Below are positions 16,303 through 23,393 of a stretch of 31,459 nt of DNA, piece by piece. The notes below the pieces were generated by a model. The model was given only the letters and a program-made list of their open reading frames with translations. It made no database searches and was not told where the DNA came from. The stretch's first letter is position 1, and each line of letters starts with the position of its first letter. Where the stretch lies: assembly GCA_002420145.1 (NCBI GenBank), contig DIHL01000054.1:1-31459 (forward strand), in the 5' to 3' direction. Origin of the DNA: Bacteroidetes bacterium UBA5697. GTDB lineage: Bacteria; Bacteroidota; Bacteroidia; B-17B0; Aurantibacillaceae. Position numbers and translations under genes: made by a program.

Positions 16303-16978
16303 AACTCACACTAAATGTTTCTGTTATTTTACCAGACAGTTCAACGGCCTCTTTACTGGGCGACATGATATGATTGAGTTCTGATAATTGAATGTATAGA
16401 AGGAGTTTTGCTACATCCATATTTAATGTTACGTTGGCTTTAGATTTCACTTGCACAAAAACTGTTTGCAAACAATTAAATGGTTGCTGATAGCCTCCTA
16501 AATGAAATTGAAATTCGTTGTGACGTGTTTTGCAGAGATTACTATTACCTTCCAATTTAAAATTGATATAACCACTTTGCCAGGTCCAATACATACCTTT
16601 AGTAGGGTCTAAATCTCCACCCATGGCACCCGACACATTGGTTAAACTATCAATGCCAATTTGAAATTTAATTTTAGTGAAGGTGATATTTGAAGGAACG
16701 GAAAGCACTATAGTTTTTTCGTCAAAAGCATCTATTAAATGAAAGGAAGATTGTTCTTTCCAAACAGTTTCACGTCCATTAAGTAATTCTAATTGAGAAA
16801 CGTAAAATTTGAAGGATGTTATTTGAATACTGTCCTTAGCATTCAATTTATAATACACTTCGGGTTTAAGTGTTTGATTAAAAAATGTAGGATGAAATAC
16901 TAGTTTGTCTTGTTGAGAGAATAGAAAATTATGTGTTACTAAAACACAAAACATCCATATAAATTTCCTCATTACCAT
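16295..16978 (-). CDS. MbnP-family copper-binding periplasmic protein
   Basis: 227 aa with a signal peptide (1-21, MRKFIWMFCVLVTHNFLFSQ region). The MbnP pattern is clear: FKFYVSQLEL, HLIDAFD, KIKFQIGIDSLTNVSGAMGGDLDP and GMYWTWQSGYINFKLEG (Trp131, Trp133). A FHLGGY segment and a pair of Cys (149, 169) follow. In characterised MbnP a Trp is converted to kynurenine by MbnH and the protein then binds copper with high affinity. No methanobactin genes are seen, as expected for the widespread stand-alone MbnP-MbnH pairs. It is the first gene of a minus-strand set MbnP-MbnH-YHYH. A second Met two codons in could be the true start. Confidence 0.87.
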   Translation of the reverse strand: MVMRKFIWMFCVLVTHNFLFSQQDKLVFHPTFFNQTLKPEVYYKLNAKDSIQITSFKFYVSQLELLNGRETVWKEQSSFHLIDAFDEKTIVLSVPSNITFTKIKFQIGIDSLTNVSGAMGGDLDPTKGMYWTWQSGYINFKLEGNSNLCKTRHNEFQFHLGGYQQPFNCLQTVFVQVKSKANVTLNMDVAKLLLYIQLSELNHIMSPSKEAVELSGKITETFSVSYE

Positions 16979-17150
16979 TTCTCAATTCTCAATAAATATA
17001 GTGAAAATATAAGGAATGATTTTTTAAATGAGGTAAATTACATGGATGTATAGATGAAAACCAATTTAATAAACTAGTTTTTGCAATGGATAGTTCACAT
17101 TAGTATAGCTTACAATACTAGAGTATAAACTCATGGTTTGTATTAAAAAC

Positions 17151-17633
17151 TTAGTTTGGTTTTTTATCTTCCAATTCTTTAGCACGTTTTGCATTTTCTT
17201 CTACAACTTTCAACGAATCTTTCTGTATGTCTTTTTGAATATCTTCTTTCTTTTCTTCTAACTGTTTAATGGCTTTTTCTTTATCGTTTTCAGATTTCTC
17301 CACATCATTATTTGCTTTGCGTAAGTCTTCTTTTTTATCTTCTGTTTTATTTTGTGCTTTTCTTAAATCATCCGCTTTATCATCAGCGTTCATTTGCGAC
17401 TCTCTTACTTTTTCCTCTTTTTTCCCGGATTTATTTTGTGCTTTAACCACGGCCTCTTTTTTATTATCCACTTTTTTCTCAGCTTTTTTAATTTCCTTAG
17501 CTCTCTTCTCTGTTTTTCTTTCTTTTGCTTCTTGAGCTTTTGTTGAATCTTTTGCGGTTTGTGCCGATAATGAATTGGATAAAGTAACTATAGTTAATGC
17601 AGTAGTTAATGCTAATTGGTTTAATAGTTTCAT
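17151..17633 (-). CDS. Secreted highly charged coiled-coil protein
   Basis: 160 aa. A signal peptide (1-25, ending LSAQ) precedes a mature part made almost only of Lys, Glu, Asp, Ala and Asn in heptad-like runs (for example KKAEKKVDNKKEAVVKAQ), predicting a long continuous coiled coil in the periplasm. Two related segments (DDLRKAQNKTEDK and EDLRKANNDVEKS) suggest internal repetition. No family is recognised and no enzyme motif is present. A TATTTTTG -7-like box lies 17-24 bp upstream of the start. Confidence 0.65.
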   Translation of the reverse strand: MKLLNQLALTTALTIVTLSNSLSAQTAKDSTKAQEAKERKTEKRAKEIKKAEKKVDNKKEAVVKAQNKSGKKEEKVRESQMNADDKADDLRKAQNKTEDKKEDLRKANNDVEKSENDKEKAIKQLEEKKEDIQKDIQKDSLKVVEENAKRAKELEDKKPN

Positions 17634-17782
17634 AAGATGGATTTAATAACAAAAATAGTTTTGTTACAAGGCAAAGGTGAAGCTTATTACAACATAAAGT
17701 ATTACATCTATTGTTTCATAAGTTACATATATCACAGAAACTCATCCATGAATTTAGGTTAAGAATCATCATTGTAAATTCG

Positions 17783-17790
17783 TACCTTTG
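17783..17790 (+). promoter_or_regulatory. Candidate -7 box (TACCTTTG)
   Basis: Exact TAnnTTTG match 15 bp upstream of the ATG at 17806; it implies a very short leader. No TTTG at the -33 distance. Confidence 0.4.
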
Positions 17791-17805
17791 TAATGATAAT
17801 TAGCC

Positions 17806-18168
17806 ATGATAGAAACCGAAGTACAAATAGAAGCACAAATTGAAGTTAAAACGCTTGAAAGCGAAGAGCGGCAGACTATTGTGCATTGTAGTTGTGATGG
17901 CGACGGAACAGATGCCTATCGTATTTGGCCTAGCACGTATTTGGTAGAACATGGTTCGGATAGAAGAGCTAAACTCATTACAGCTTTTAATATTTCCTTC
18001 GCACCGCAATGGACATTAAATGATGGACGAGGCTTTACTTTAATTTTTGAAGGATTAAGCAAAGGTTGTACATCCTTTGATTTAATTGAAATGATTCCAC
18101 AAGCCGGAGGTTTTGAAGTGTTTAACATTCCGCGTAATAATATGGATGTGTATCATGTAAAATTTTAA
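17806..18168 (+). CDS. Hypothetical protein, 120 aa
   Basis: Small cytoplasmic protein, family not recognised. An acidic N-terminus is followed by a mixed region containing 'VHCSCDGDGTDAYRIWPSTYLVEHGS', then alternating hydrophobic strands (RGFTLIFEGL, FEVFNIPR, DVYHVKF) that suggest a compact alpha/beta fold. A CxC pair and the DGDGTD stretch could bind metal, but nothing proves it. Codon use matches its neighbours and an exact -7 box precedes it, so it is likely a real gene. Confidence 0.65.
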   Translation: MIETEVQIEAQIEVKTLESEERQTIVHCSCDGDGTDAYRIWPSTYLVEHGSDRRAKLITAFNISFAPQWTLNDGRGFTLIFEGLSKGCTSFDLIEMIPQAGGFEVFNIPRNNMDVYHVKF

Positions 18169-18267
18169 AAGAAGAACTGACAAACGTCATATTAACTTCA
18201 CTCATTCGTCATTAGGAAATTTCTCTGATTAGTTTATCTTTACGTTAAATCATTTAAATTAAATACG

Positions 18268-18606
18268 ATGGCACATTTTGGTGACAATATTATTTCTTTT
18301 TTTAAGCAAGCAGCTGTTAAATTAGAAGAACTTCTAGTACAATCTGCTTTAGGCAAAGCTGAATTAGAAGATAAGTTTGAAGAGATTAAAAAAGAGTCTC
18401 GCGAACAATACCAACATTTAAAAGCAGAAGTAAATGCCACTATACAAAAAGATAGTGCAAAATGGGATAAGCTAAAAGCAAAATTTGAGCATTTAGAAGT
18501 GCAATTAGCGCTTGGTAAAGCCGAAACAAAAGACATGTTAGAAGAACAAAAAAAGAATTTAAGTAAAGCTTTTCAGGAAGTGAAAGACTATATTAAAAAC
18601 GATTAA
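18268..18606 (+). CDS. Hypothetical helical protein with internal duplication
   Basis: 112 aa, almost entirely helical and charged, no signal peptide. Two related segments occur: ELLVQSALGKAELEDKFEE (about 21-39) and LEVQLALGKAETKDMLEE (about 69-86), each followed by a Lys-rich stretch. This indicates an ancient internal duplication of a helical hairpin. The shape suggests a small scaffold or stress protein; no family is recognised. It starts 99 bp after the preceding gene. Confidence 0.65.
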   Translation: MAHFGDNIISFFKQAAVKLEELLVQSALGKAELEDKFEEIKKESREQYQHLKAEVNATIQKDSAKWDKLKAKFEHLEVQLALGKAETKDMLEEQKKNLSKAFQEVKDYIKND

Positions 18607-18625
18607 TTCTTCTCAACTTTATTTT

Positions 18626-19765
18626 TTAAGAATTCTTTTCTTCTAATTTGCCGTCGGCATATTTAGCAAAACGATTTTTGTTGCGCGCATGCACTTGATC
18701 GTAACGAGGCCAAGGCCAGCCACCAAATTGTGTTTTGTGGTAATCTTCAAACGCTTCGTTAATTTCTTGTTTGGTATTCATTACAAAAGGTCCGTATTGC
18801 ATCACTGGTTCGCCAATGGGTTTGCCTTGTAGCATTAAAATACTTGTTTCTTCACTCGCTTTTAATTCTACATCCACATCTGATTTTAATTCAATAGCGT
18901 GGTAATTGGTAATTGTTGTTCCAGCTACCGTTAAATCTTTTCCTTCATAAAAATAAATAGTACGGTTAACTCCTGTTGATGCTTTTGGTAATATAAAAGT
19001 TGCCCCTGCTTCCATTTTAATATTCCATACTGCCACTTCATGCGCCGCATCTGCTGCCCACGAATCTGGTGGTGGTGTTGGTGCTTGCGATTTTTCTAAT
19101 TGTCCTGCGATTACTTCCACTACTGTTTTTTTACCAGCAGCATCCGTATGCACATGATTAGGAATAGATTCTTTCCAAAACATTTTAAAATGAGGTTCTA
19201 CCATTTTGTTTTTCTTTGGTAAGTTCAACCAAATTTGAAATAACTCCATGGTGTTTTCTTTATCGGCATGCACTAATGGAAACATCTCGGAATGTTGTAC
19301 GCCCTTCCCTGCTGTCATCCACTGCACATCGCCATTTCCGTAGCGACCAGCTGCTCCCATCGAATCAGCATGATCTACAATTCCTTTTCTCACTACGGTA
19401 ATGGTTTCAAAACCACGGTGTGGATGACCAGGAAAACCAGGAACTGATTTACCATGATACATTCTAAAACCATCTTTGATGATAAAATCATCACCCATGT
19501 GTCGGCCATTTAAGTATTTGGCATCAGGCGCCATTTGCTCGTTACCAATGGGAAAATTATCTTCATGGTGCACACAAAACAAAAATGGATCGGCAGTTTC
19601 CCATTGAAAACCAAGGGGCTTAGTAGATAAGATGGGGTTCATAGAAGTAGTATTAAATGCTTTTTTAAATGATTCAGAAAATGTAAGCGAAGGTGCTGCC
19701 ATGGCTGTAGCAAAGGCAAACAACGAACGACTTAAAAAATTACGGCGAGGTATTTCGTTACTCAT
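18626..19765 (-). CDS. Pirin-family cupin with Tat-type signal
   Basis: 379 aa bicupin. The pirin metal site is visible: GHPHRGFET (His114, His116) and GVQHSE (His158, Glu160), along with the family blocks GNGDVQWMTAGKGVQHSEMFP and, in the second cupin, GPFVMNTKQEINEAFEDY. Pirins are iron-binding; some bacterial ones show quercetinase activity. The N-terminus reads PRRNFLSRS followed by a hydrophobic stretch (FAFATAMAAPSLTF), a Tat-like signal, so the protein may fold with its metal in the cytoplasm and then be exported. Most pirins have no signal. Whether it is cleaved is unknown. Confidence 0.88.
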   Translation of the reverse strand: MSNEIPRRNFLSRSLFAFATAMAAPSLTFSESFKKAFNTTSMNPILSTKPLGFQWETADPFLFCVHHEDNFPIGNEQMAPDAKYLNGRHMGDDFIIKDGFRMYHGKSVPGFPGHPHRGFETITVVRKGIVDHADSMGAAGRYGNGDVQWMTAGKGVQHSEMFPLVHADKENTMELFQIWLNLPKKNKMVEPHFKMFWKESIPNHVHTDAAGKKTVVEVIAGQLEKSQAPTPPPDSWAADAAHEVAVWNIKMEAGATFILPKASTGVNRTIYFYEGKDLTVAGTTITNYHAIELKSDVDVELKASEETSILMLQGKPIGEPVMQYGPFVMNTKQEINEAFEDYHKTQFGGWPWPRYDQVHARNKNRFAKYADGKLEEKNS

Positions 19766-19852
19766 GATTATATGTTTTATAATAAAACAATTGTATTTAA
19801 TTTTAGTTTATCAAATTTAAGGAAAGAAAGGTGAAATAAAAAGTAATTCACA

Positions 19853-19875
19853 TTGGCTTCGAGGGCCTCAGCCAA
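19853..19875. repeat. Short imperfect palindrome (TTGGCT / AGCCAA)
   Basis: A 6-bp inverted repeat around TCGAGGGCCTC, lying upstream of the pirin gene and just left of the sulfurtransferase terminator. Its TTCGAGGGCCTCAGC core has the look of the other TTCGA-containing dispersed boxes in this window. Confidence 0.45.
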
Positions 19876-19884
19876 CGTTTTAAA

Positions 19885-19913
19885 CAAAAAAAGCTATCCT
19901 TTTGAGATAGCTT
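19885..19913 (-). terminator. Intrinsic terminator of the secreted rhodanese-like gene
   Basis: Perfect 8-bp stem AAGCTATC/GATAGCTT with a 7-nt loop. The A-run at its left end is the U-tract of the minus-strand transcript. It lies about 10 bp after the stop at 19924. Confidence 0.85.
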
Positions 19914-19923
19914 CGGTATTATT

Positions 19924-20346
19924 TTATTCTGTTGGATAACCTTTCGCTACCCAATCAGGTTTAATACCATCTGGTAATTCTAATACCTTTGTGTTTTTAA
20001 AACCTTGCGCGATTAAGTAATCAAAAGCAGGTTTAATATTTGGGCAGCTTGCATACGAGCAGCAACCACAGTAAACTACAATTGGTTTGGTTTTACTTTC
20101 CATGGTTAAGTAACCCGAAATTTTACTTCCAAAAGTTGCATTAGTGGCCGCACCAATAGCAATAGCGCCTTTAATGTTTTCCATAGGACCCACATTAAAA
20201 ATCAAAGGTTTGTCTTTGGCGTTGGTTTTAATTTTAGTACTTAAATCAACGGTACTCATTAATTGTTCTTTTTTCCAAGTTGGAGCTTGAAAGTAAGTGC
20301 TTAAAGCACCAAATCCAGAGAGTAATATAATGGCTATTAGTTTCAT
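19924..20346 (-). CDS. Secreted rhodanese-like protein
   Basis: 140 aa from the ATG at 20346. An alternative ATG at 20370 adds eight residues ahead of the signal sequence and would overlap the transcription start predicted from a TAAATTTG box, so the shorter form is preferred. A signal peptide (1-20) precedes a single small rhodanese-like domain with IFNVGP, then the active-site-like VVYCGCCSYASCPN (Cys93, 95, 96, 101) and a final LPDGIKPDWVAKGYP. The Cys-rich loop differs from the simple CxxGxR loop of classical rhodanese, so a thiol-redox or metal role is possible. It acts in the periplasm. Confidence 0.75.
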   Translation of the reverse strand: MKLIAIILLSGFGALSTYFQAPTWKKEQLMSTVDLSTKIKTNAKDKPLIFNVGPMENIKGAIAIGAATNATFGSKISGYLTMESKTKPIVVYCGCCSYASCPNIKPAFDYLIAQGFKNTKVLELPDGIKPDWVAKGYPTE

Positions 20347-20367
20347 AATGTATAAATATTGATGTTT

Positions 20368-20375
20368 CAAATTTA
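20368..20375 (-). promoter_or_regulatory. Candidate -7 box (TAAATTTG) of the rhodanese-like gene
   Basis: Exact TAnnTTTG match with a spacing of 21 bp to the ATG at 20346. It overlaps the upstream alternative ATG at 20370, which argues against that start. Confidence 0.5.
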
Positions 20376-20441
20376 TATAAAAAGAAAAAAAGCTGTACCT
20401 CTTAACTTGATAAAAAATGCTAAATTTTAATGAACCTTATC

Positions 20442-20472
20442 ATCCTGAGCGCCTGCCTTGTCGGCAGACACC
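20442..20472 (+). repeat. Second copy of the 21-bp box, following CCTGAGCG
   Basis: Positions 20452-20472 match the 21-bp box at 11802-11822 (reverse strand) at 19 of 21 positions: both start CCTGCCTTGTCGG and continue AGACA. In both places the box directly follows GAGCG. The right flank (GATAAATG) does not match the known palindrome, so this is a partial or differently flanked copy. Confidence 0.75.
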
Positions 20473-20507
20473 GATAAATGTTTTAAATTCACAATTTGGT
20501 ACATAAA

Positions 20508-20532
20508 AAAAGCCTCCCATCAGGAGGCTTTT
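20508..20532 (-). terminator. Terminator of the 20555-21430 gene
   Basis: Perfect 10-bp stem AAAAGCCTCC/GGAGGCTTTT, 5-nt loop, with an A-run on the left as U-tract for the minus-strand transcript; it ends 23 bp beyond the stop. Confidence 0.85.
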
Positions 20533-20554
20533 ATATTATTACTCTAATTGATTT

Positions 20555-21430
20555 TTATTTTAAACTCTTCATTAATTTTTTAAATCCATCAGCTTCTAAA
20601 TATAAATTTTTAGTGCCTTGAGTGAACGTTTTTTGACTTTGCACCATTGTATGATAATGTGCTAAAATCTTCGAATCCTCTGTTGCACAAACATATTGCA
20701 CATGCACATTTACCATATCTTCCACAATTACCATATAAGCTGCATTTTTTGTTCCATCCATAATCATTTTATCAATCGCTTTTTGAGGTACAAATTCAAT
20801 TTCAAATTTATACATGCTCTTAATATCATTCATGGCTTTATCATCCATCACAATTTCGTTTGGTATGTATAGTTTACGTGTTTTTAATTCATTCATATAT
20901 TTTGTTTTTGTGGCATTAAATTCTTTCACGAAATTTCCTTCAACTACTATTTCTTCGATATTAAATTGCAAACGACGGATTGACTCAATAATCGCTACTT
21001 CAGAAAATACAACGTTGCTTGGAAATCCAGATGCATGAATGGGTTTTTTATCACCATCATATAAATAAAATTTAGGTATCTCACCTAATTTATTATTAGA
21101 GATTACCATATCTGGCCCCCAATACTGATCCATTTTGGTTACAACACTTGCCACTTCTTTTCCTAACACAATTTTAAAATATTTATTTTGTTCTTTTTGC
21201 ATCAAAGCATCTGCTGCTGCCTCGTTCATAAATTTCACTGTAGCATGCATTTTCCATGCTTTTTGAAACGCACTACGCATCATTTTGGTAATGGTAGAAT
21301 CACTAGATAAAACAACGATGGGTGTTTTAGCTTTAATTTCAGTAGCTTGTTTATCCTTTAAGTTATATTGTGCGGTAAGACATGCGCTGGTAAACAGCAT
21401 TAAAAAAGCAAGGCAAAAAGATTTTTTCAT
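20555..21430 (-). CDS. Secreted hypothetical protein, 291 aa
   Basis: A signal peptide (1-20, cleavage probably after LTAQ) is followed by a soluble mature part of about 270 residues. No family is recognised. The first half has an alpha/beta look (TPIVVLSSDSTI, KYFKIVLGKE, PKFYLYDGD), and two segments begin similarly after about 140 residues (TPIVVLSSDS and YIPNEIVMDD), so a two-domain duplication is conceivable but weak. No catalytic signature is visible. It stands alone between two terminator or repeat regions. Confidence 0.65.
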   Translation of the reverse strand: MKKSFCLAFLMLFTSACLTAQYNLKDKQATEIKAKTPIVVLSSDSTITKMMRSAFQKAWKMHATVKFMNEAAADALMQKEQNKYFKIVLGKEVASVVTKMDQYWGPDMVISNNKLGEIPKFYLYDGDKKPIHASGFPSNVVFSEVAIIESIRRLQFNIEEIVVEGNFVKEFNATKTKYMNELKTRKLYIPNEIVMDDKAMNDIKSMYKFEIEFVPQKAIDKMIMDGTKNAAYMVIVEDMVNVHVQYVCATEDSKILAHYHTMVQSQKTFTQGTKNLYLEADGFKKLMKSLK

Positions 21431-21561
21431 AAATAGTTTTTTTTGATAATAGTTTTAATGGATACTAAAATAACATTTATTTACAATAACACTAAATTAT
21501 TTTTAATCCACATTTATACCTAAATTTTAATGCTAAAAAGAAGGGGCTTTTTGAGCCTGAT

Positions 21562-21583
21562 GGTTACTGAGCTTGTCGAAGTA
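21562..21583 (-). repeat. Dispersed box ACTTCGACAAGCTCAGT
   Basis: On the minus strand TACTTCGACAAGCTCAGTAA. Closely related boxes lie at 21892-21913 and 21938-21957, inside the next gene. It is the first of several repeat units filling the 410-bp gap 21431-21840. Confidence 0.75.
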
Positions 21584-21664
21584 TCCGAAGGCGAGTTTCC
21601 AGAATTGGTGGGAAAGCACTTCGTGATTTTTGAGTAAAATTTAAGAAGCGGTGATTTTTCTTTG

Positions 21665-21720
21665 CATACTTTCTTTGTATGGTACCTTGCCTACTGGCAG
21701 GCAGGGACAAAGAAAGTATG
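21665..21720. repeat. 14-bp inverted repeat enclosing a CCTGCC-type palindrome
   Basis: Perfect arms CATACTTTCTTTGT (21665-21678) and ACAAAGAAAGTATG (21707-21720). The 28-nt centre holds a 21-bp box at 21685-21705 that on the minus strand starts CCTGCCTG and ends AAGG, a diverged relative of the boxes at 11802 and 20452. Confidence 0.8.
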
Positions 21721-21780
21721 TCTCTGCCTCTAATAATAAAAATTTATTCTGTAAAAAGTAATACACCTGACCTAAGAATA

Positions 21781-21809
21781 TATTCCTTTGTCTTTCATAC
21801 AAAGGAATA
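21781..21809. repeat. 10-bp inverted repeat upstream of the 21841 gene
   Basis: Perfect arms TATTCCTTTG and CAAAGGAATA with a 9-nt loop. Its CTTTG/CAAAG core resembles the arms of the neighbouring 14-bp repeat. It is not followed by a T-run, so it is not a typical terminator; it ends 31 bp before the ATG. Confidence 0.65.
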
Positions 21810-21840
21810 CAATCAAAAAATATCTTATCTTTAACTTCAC

Positions 21841-22203
21841 ATGCGCCCAACCAAAGTAAATAAAAGAACCCTACCTAAACGTAAACCTGCAACTTCAACA
21901 GGCTCAGTTACCGCAGCTAACAAGGCAAAAAAAGCAACCCTTCGACAAGTTCAGGGAACAAAAAAAGTAAAACCCAAATTTAGTTTAAAGGGTATTCCTG
22001 TAAAGTACAAACACATTTGCAATTTAGCCATTGAGCATGCCGATACTCAAACGCAATGCGATGAATTATTACTTGTTGGTGTAAGCGCCTACGAAACCTT
22101 ACTGGAAAGCCATACTCCAGAACAAGCCGAAAAATTGAAATTGGAGGTAGTAACGAAGGCTATCTTAACAAAAAAAGAAACTTACGCACCCATTACCGAA
22201 TAA
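21841..22203 (+). CDS. Small hypothetical protein carrying repeat-derived codons
   Basis: 120 aa, no family recognised. Residues 1-45 are basic and low in complexity (Lys, Arg, Thr, Ala). Two dispersed repeat boxes lie within this part in frame: 21892-21913 encodes TSTGSVT, and 21938-21957 encodes TLRQVQG. Residues 46-120 look like a real small helical domain (YKHICNLAIEHADTQTQCDELLLVGVSAYETLLESH). A TATCTTTA box ends 7 bp before the ATG. The C-terminal part is likely genuine; the N-terminal part may be an accretion of repeats. Confidence 0.55.
   Translation: MRPTKVNKRTLPKRKPATSTGSVTAANKAKKATLRQVQGTKKVKPKFSLKGIPVKYKHICNLAIEHADTQTQCDELLLVGVSAYETLLESHTPEQAEKLKLEVVTKAILTKKETYAPITE
21892..21957 (+). 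repeat. Two dispersed repeat boxes inside a coding region
   Basis: ACTTCAACAGGCTCAGTTACC (21892-21912) matches the box at 21562-21583 at most positions, and CCCTTCGACAAGTTCAGGGA (21938-21957) shares the TTCGACAAG-TCAG core. Both are read through in frame by the 120-aa gene. Confidence 0.7.
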
Positions 22204-22280
22204 TTGCTCCTCCCTCCTATTTCATCTGAGTTTTGGAGTTCTCGGTTAAAAGCAAGCTTTTAAAGATTCCGGTTAAAACA

Positions 22281-22309
22281 AAAAGTCCCGCAATTCTTGC
22301 GGGACTTTT
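22281..22309 (-). terminator. Terminator of tmRNA (possibly bidirectional)
   Basis: Perfect 13-bp stem AAAAGTCCCGCAA/TTGCGGGACTTTT with a 3-nt loop, 11 bp beyond the 3' end of tmRNA. A-run and T-run on both sides would also allow it to end the + strand gene at 22203. Confidence 0.88.
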
Positions 22310-22319
22310 ACATTTATTG

Positions 22320-22685
22320 TGGACCCGGAGAGATTCGAACTCTCGTCCAAACAAGGAATTAATAAGCTTTCTACAAAGTTTAGAACAAACTTGGTTTTCG
22401 ATTTAAGTCAGGCGTTTATTCATACCAAACTTAAACTTAGATGCTAATATTGCTTTAGATAACATCATCACTAAAACAAGTTGCTAATTTATGATGCAAA
22501 TACCTCGTCGCTAAGCAACGATGCTACGAGATTTGCAAAGGTTGGTTAGTCTTGGACTAAGCAGCCATAGCGTAAGAATTCTCTTCGCCGAATAAAAGTT
22601 TGAGAGTTGAGTTTAAGGTGCCATATCCACAACGCACCACCTGCTTACCTACCAATCGCGCTCGCTGTCAAAACCGGTCGGGCCC
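22320..22685 (-). ncRNA. ssrA: tmRNA (transfer-messenger RNA)
   Basis: About 366 nt. The 5' end GGGCCCG pairs with CGGGTCC near the 3' end to form the acceptor stem, followed by discriminator A; the CCA is not encoded. The T arm is recognisable (GAGAGTTCGAATCTCTC), as is the 5' GACCGGTTTTGACAGCGAG segment. The tag reading frame (22557-22589) is GGC GAA GAG AAT TCT TAC GCT ATG GCT GCT TAG, giving the degradation tag (A)GEENSYAMAA. It rescues ribosomes on broken mRNA with SmpB and marks the product for proteolysis. A hairpin terminator follows and a TATCTTTG box precedes it. Confidence 0.95.
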
Positions 22686-22707
22686 ATAATGTTAAAGAAC
22701 TGAGGCA

Positions 22708-22715
22708 CAAAGATA
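22708..22715 (-). promoter_or_regulatory. Candidate -7 box (TATCTTTG) of ssrA
   Basis: Exact TAnnTTTG match 22 bp upstream of the mature tmRNA 5' end, with a TTTG at 22731-22734 (15 nt spacing instead of 19). A short 5' leader would be removed by processing. Confidence 0.5.
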
Positions 22716-22768
22716 CAACAATTTCATGCTCAAATTGAGTTTTTAATTATATTTAAGAAAAAATTGTT

Positions 22769-23293
22769 ATGCGTAAAATTCTTTTATCTCTATTCGTTTG
22801 TGCTTCTGTTTTTTCTTTTGCGCAAACGGTTAAATCAAAACTCTTAAAATTAAAATACACGACTCCCGAAGGCTGGACTGCTAGCGAATTTGGCGGACTC
22901 AAACATTGGGACGAAAGTGGCAATGCCATGTGTCGTTGTTCGGGTATTGCGTTTAGTAAACCCCATAAAAATGGAAAATTTAATGTAGTTGTTTATGCAG
23001 TGCCTAACGGTGGATTAGATTCGGCTAAACGAGAGTTTGTGGAGTCATTACATTTTGTGAACGTGGAAAAAGTTGAAAAAACTACTAACAAAGGGTTTTC
23101 ATTTGAAAAAAGAAGATCAAATTTTTACGATGTAAAAACAAAAACAAATTCTTACAACTGTATCCGTTATATTTCAAAACCAACCGAAGGTCATTCGTAT
23201 ATAATTTATGTTTGGCAAGAAAATATGGATTTACTTAATTCTACATCTGAAAGAGAGTTAACCGAAATGGTAAATGGTATTGAGCCTCTATAG
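22769..23293 (+). CDS. Secreted hypothetical protein, 174 aa
   Basis: Signal peptide 1-19 (MRKILLSLFVCASVFSFAQ). The mature part has alternating strands: LKYTTPEGWTASEFGG, KFNVVVYAVP, FSFEKRRSNFYD, CIRYISK, SYIIYVWQENMD. The pattern 'tTPEGWT...' with a late 'VNG' resembles small lipocalin-like or PsbP-like secreted proteins, but no family can be named. A CRC pair (46-48 region) is present. Divergent from ssrA. Confidence 0.6.
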   Translation: MRKILLSLFVCASVFSFAQTVKSKLLKLKYTTPEGWTASEFGGLKHWDESGNAMCRCSGIAFSKPHKNGKFNVVVYAVPNGGLDSAKREFVESLHFVNVEKVEKTTNKGFSFEKRRSNFYDVKTKTNSYNCIRYISKPTEGHSYIIYVWQENMDLLNSTSERELTEMVNGIEPL

Positions 23294-23393
23294 TTTTATA
23301 AAAAAAAATATAATCAGTTAACCAGCTTTTCTAAATAAAATATAATAGTTTACGCTGTTGTATTTACTGATTCTAAAAAATAAATTAAACTTG

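Noticed and set aside
17269..17535. 88-codon open frame opposite the coiled-coil gene
   Set aside because: A Ser/Phe/Leu-rich antisense image of the Lys/Glu-rich coiled coil, as expected when GAA/AAA codons are read backwards.
21641..21850. 69-codon open frame on the minus strand
   Set aside because: It runs through the inverted repeats and the CCTGCC-type box, has no domain-like sequence and no upstream signals; it is explained by repeat DNA.
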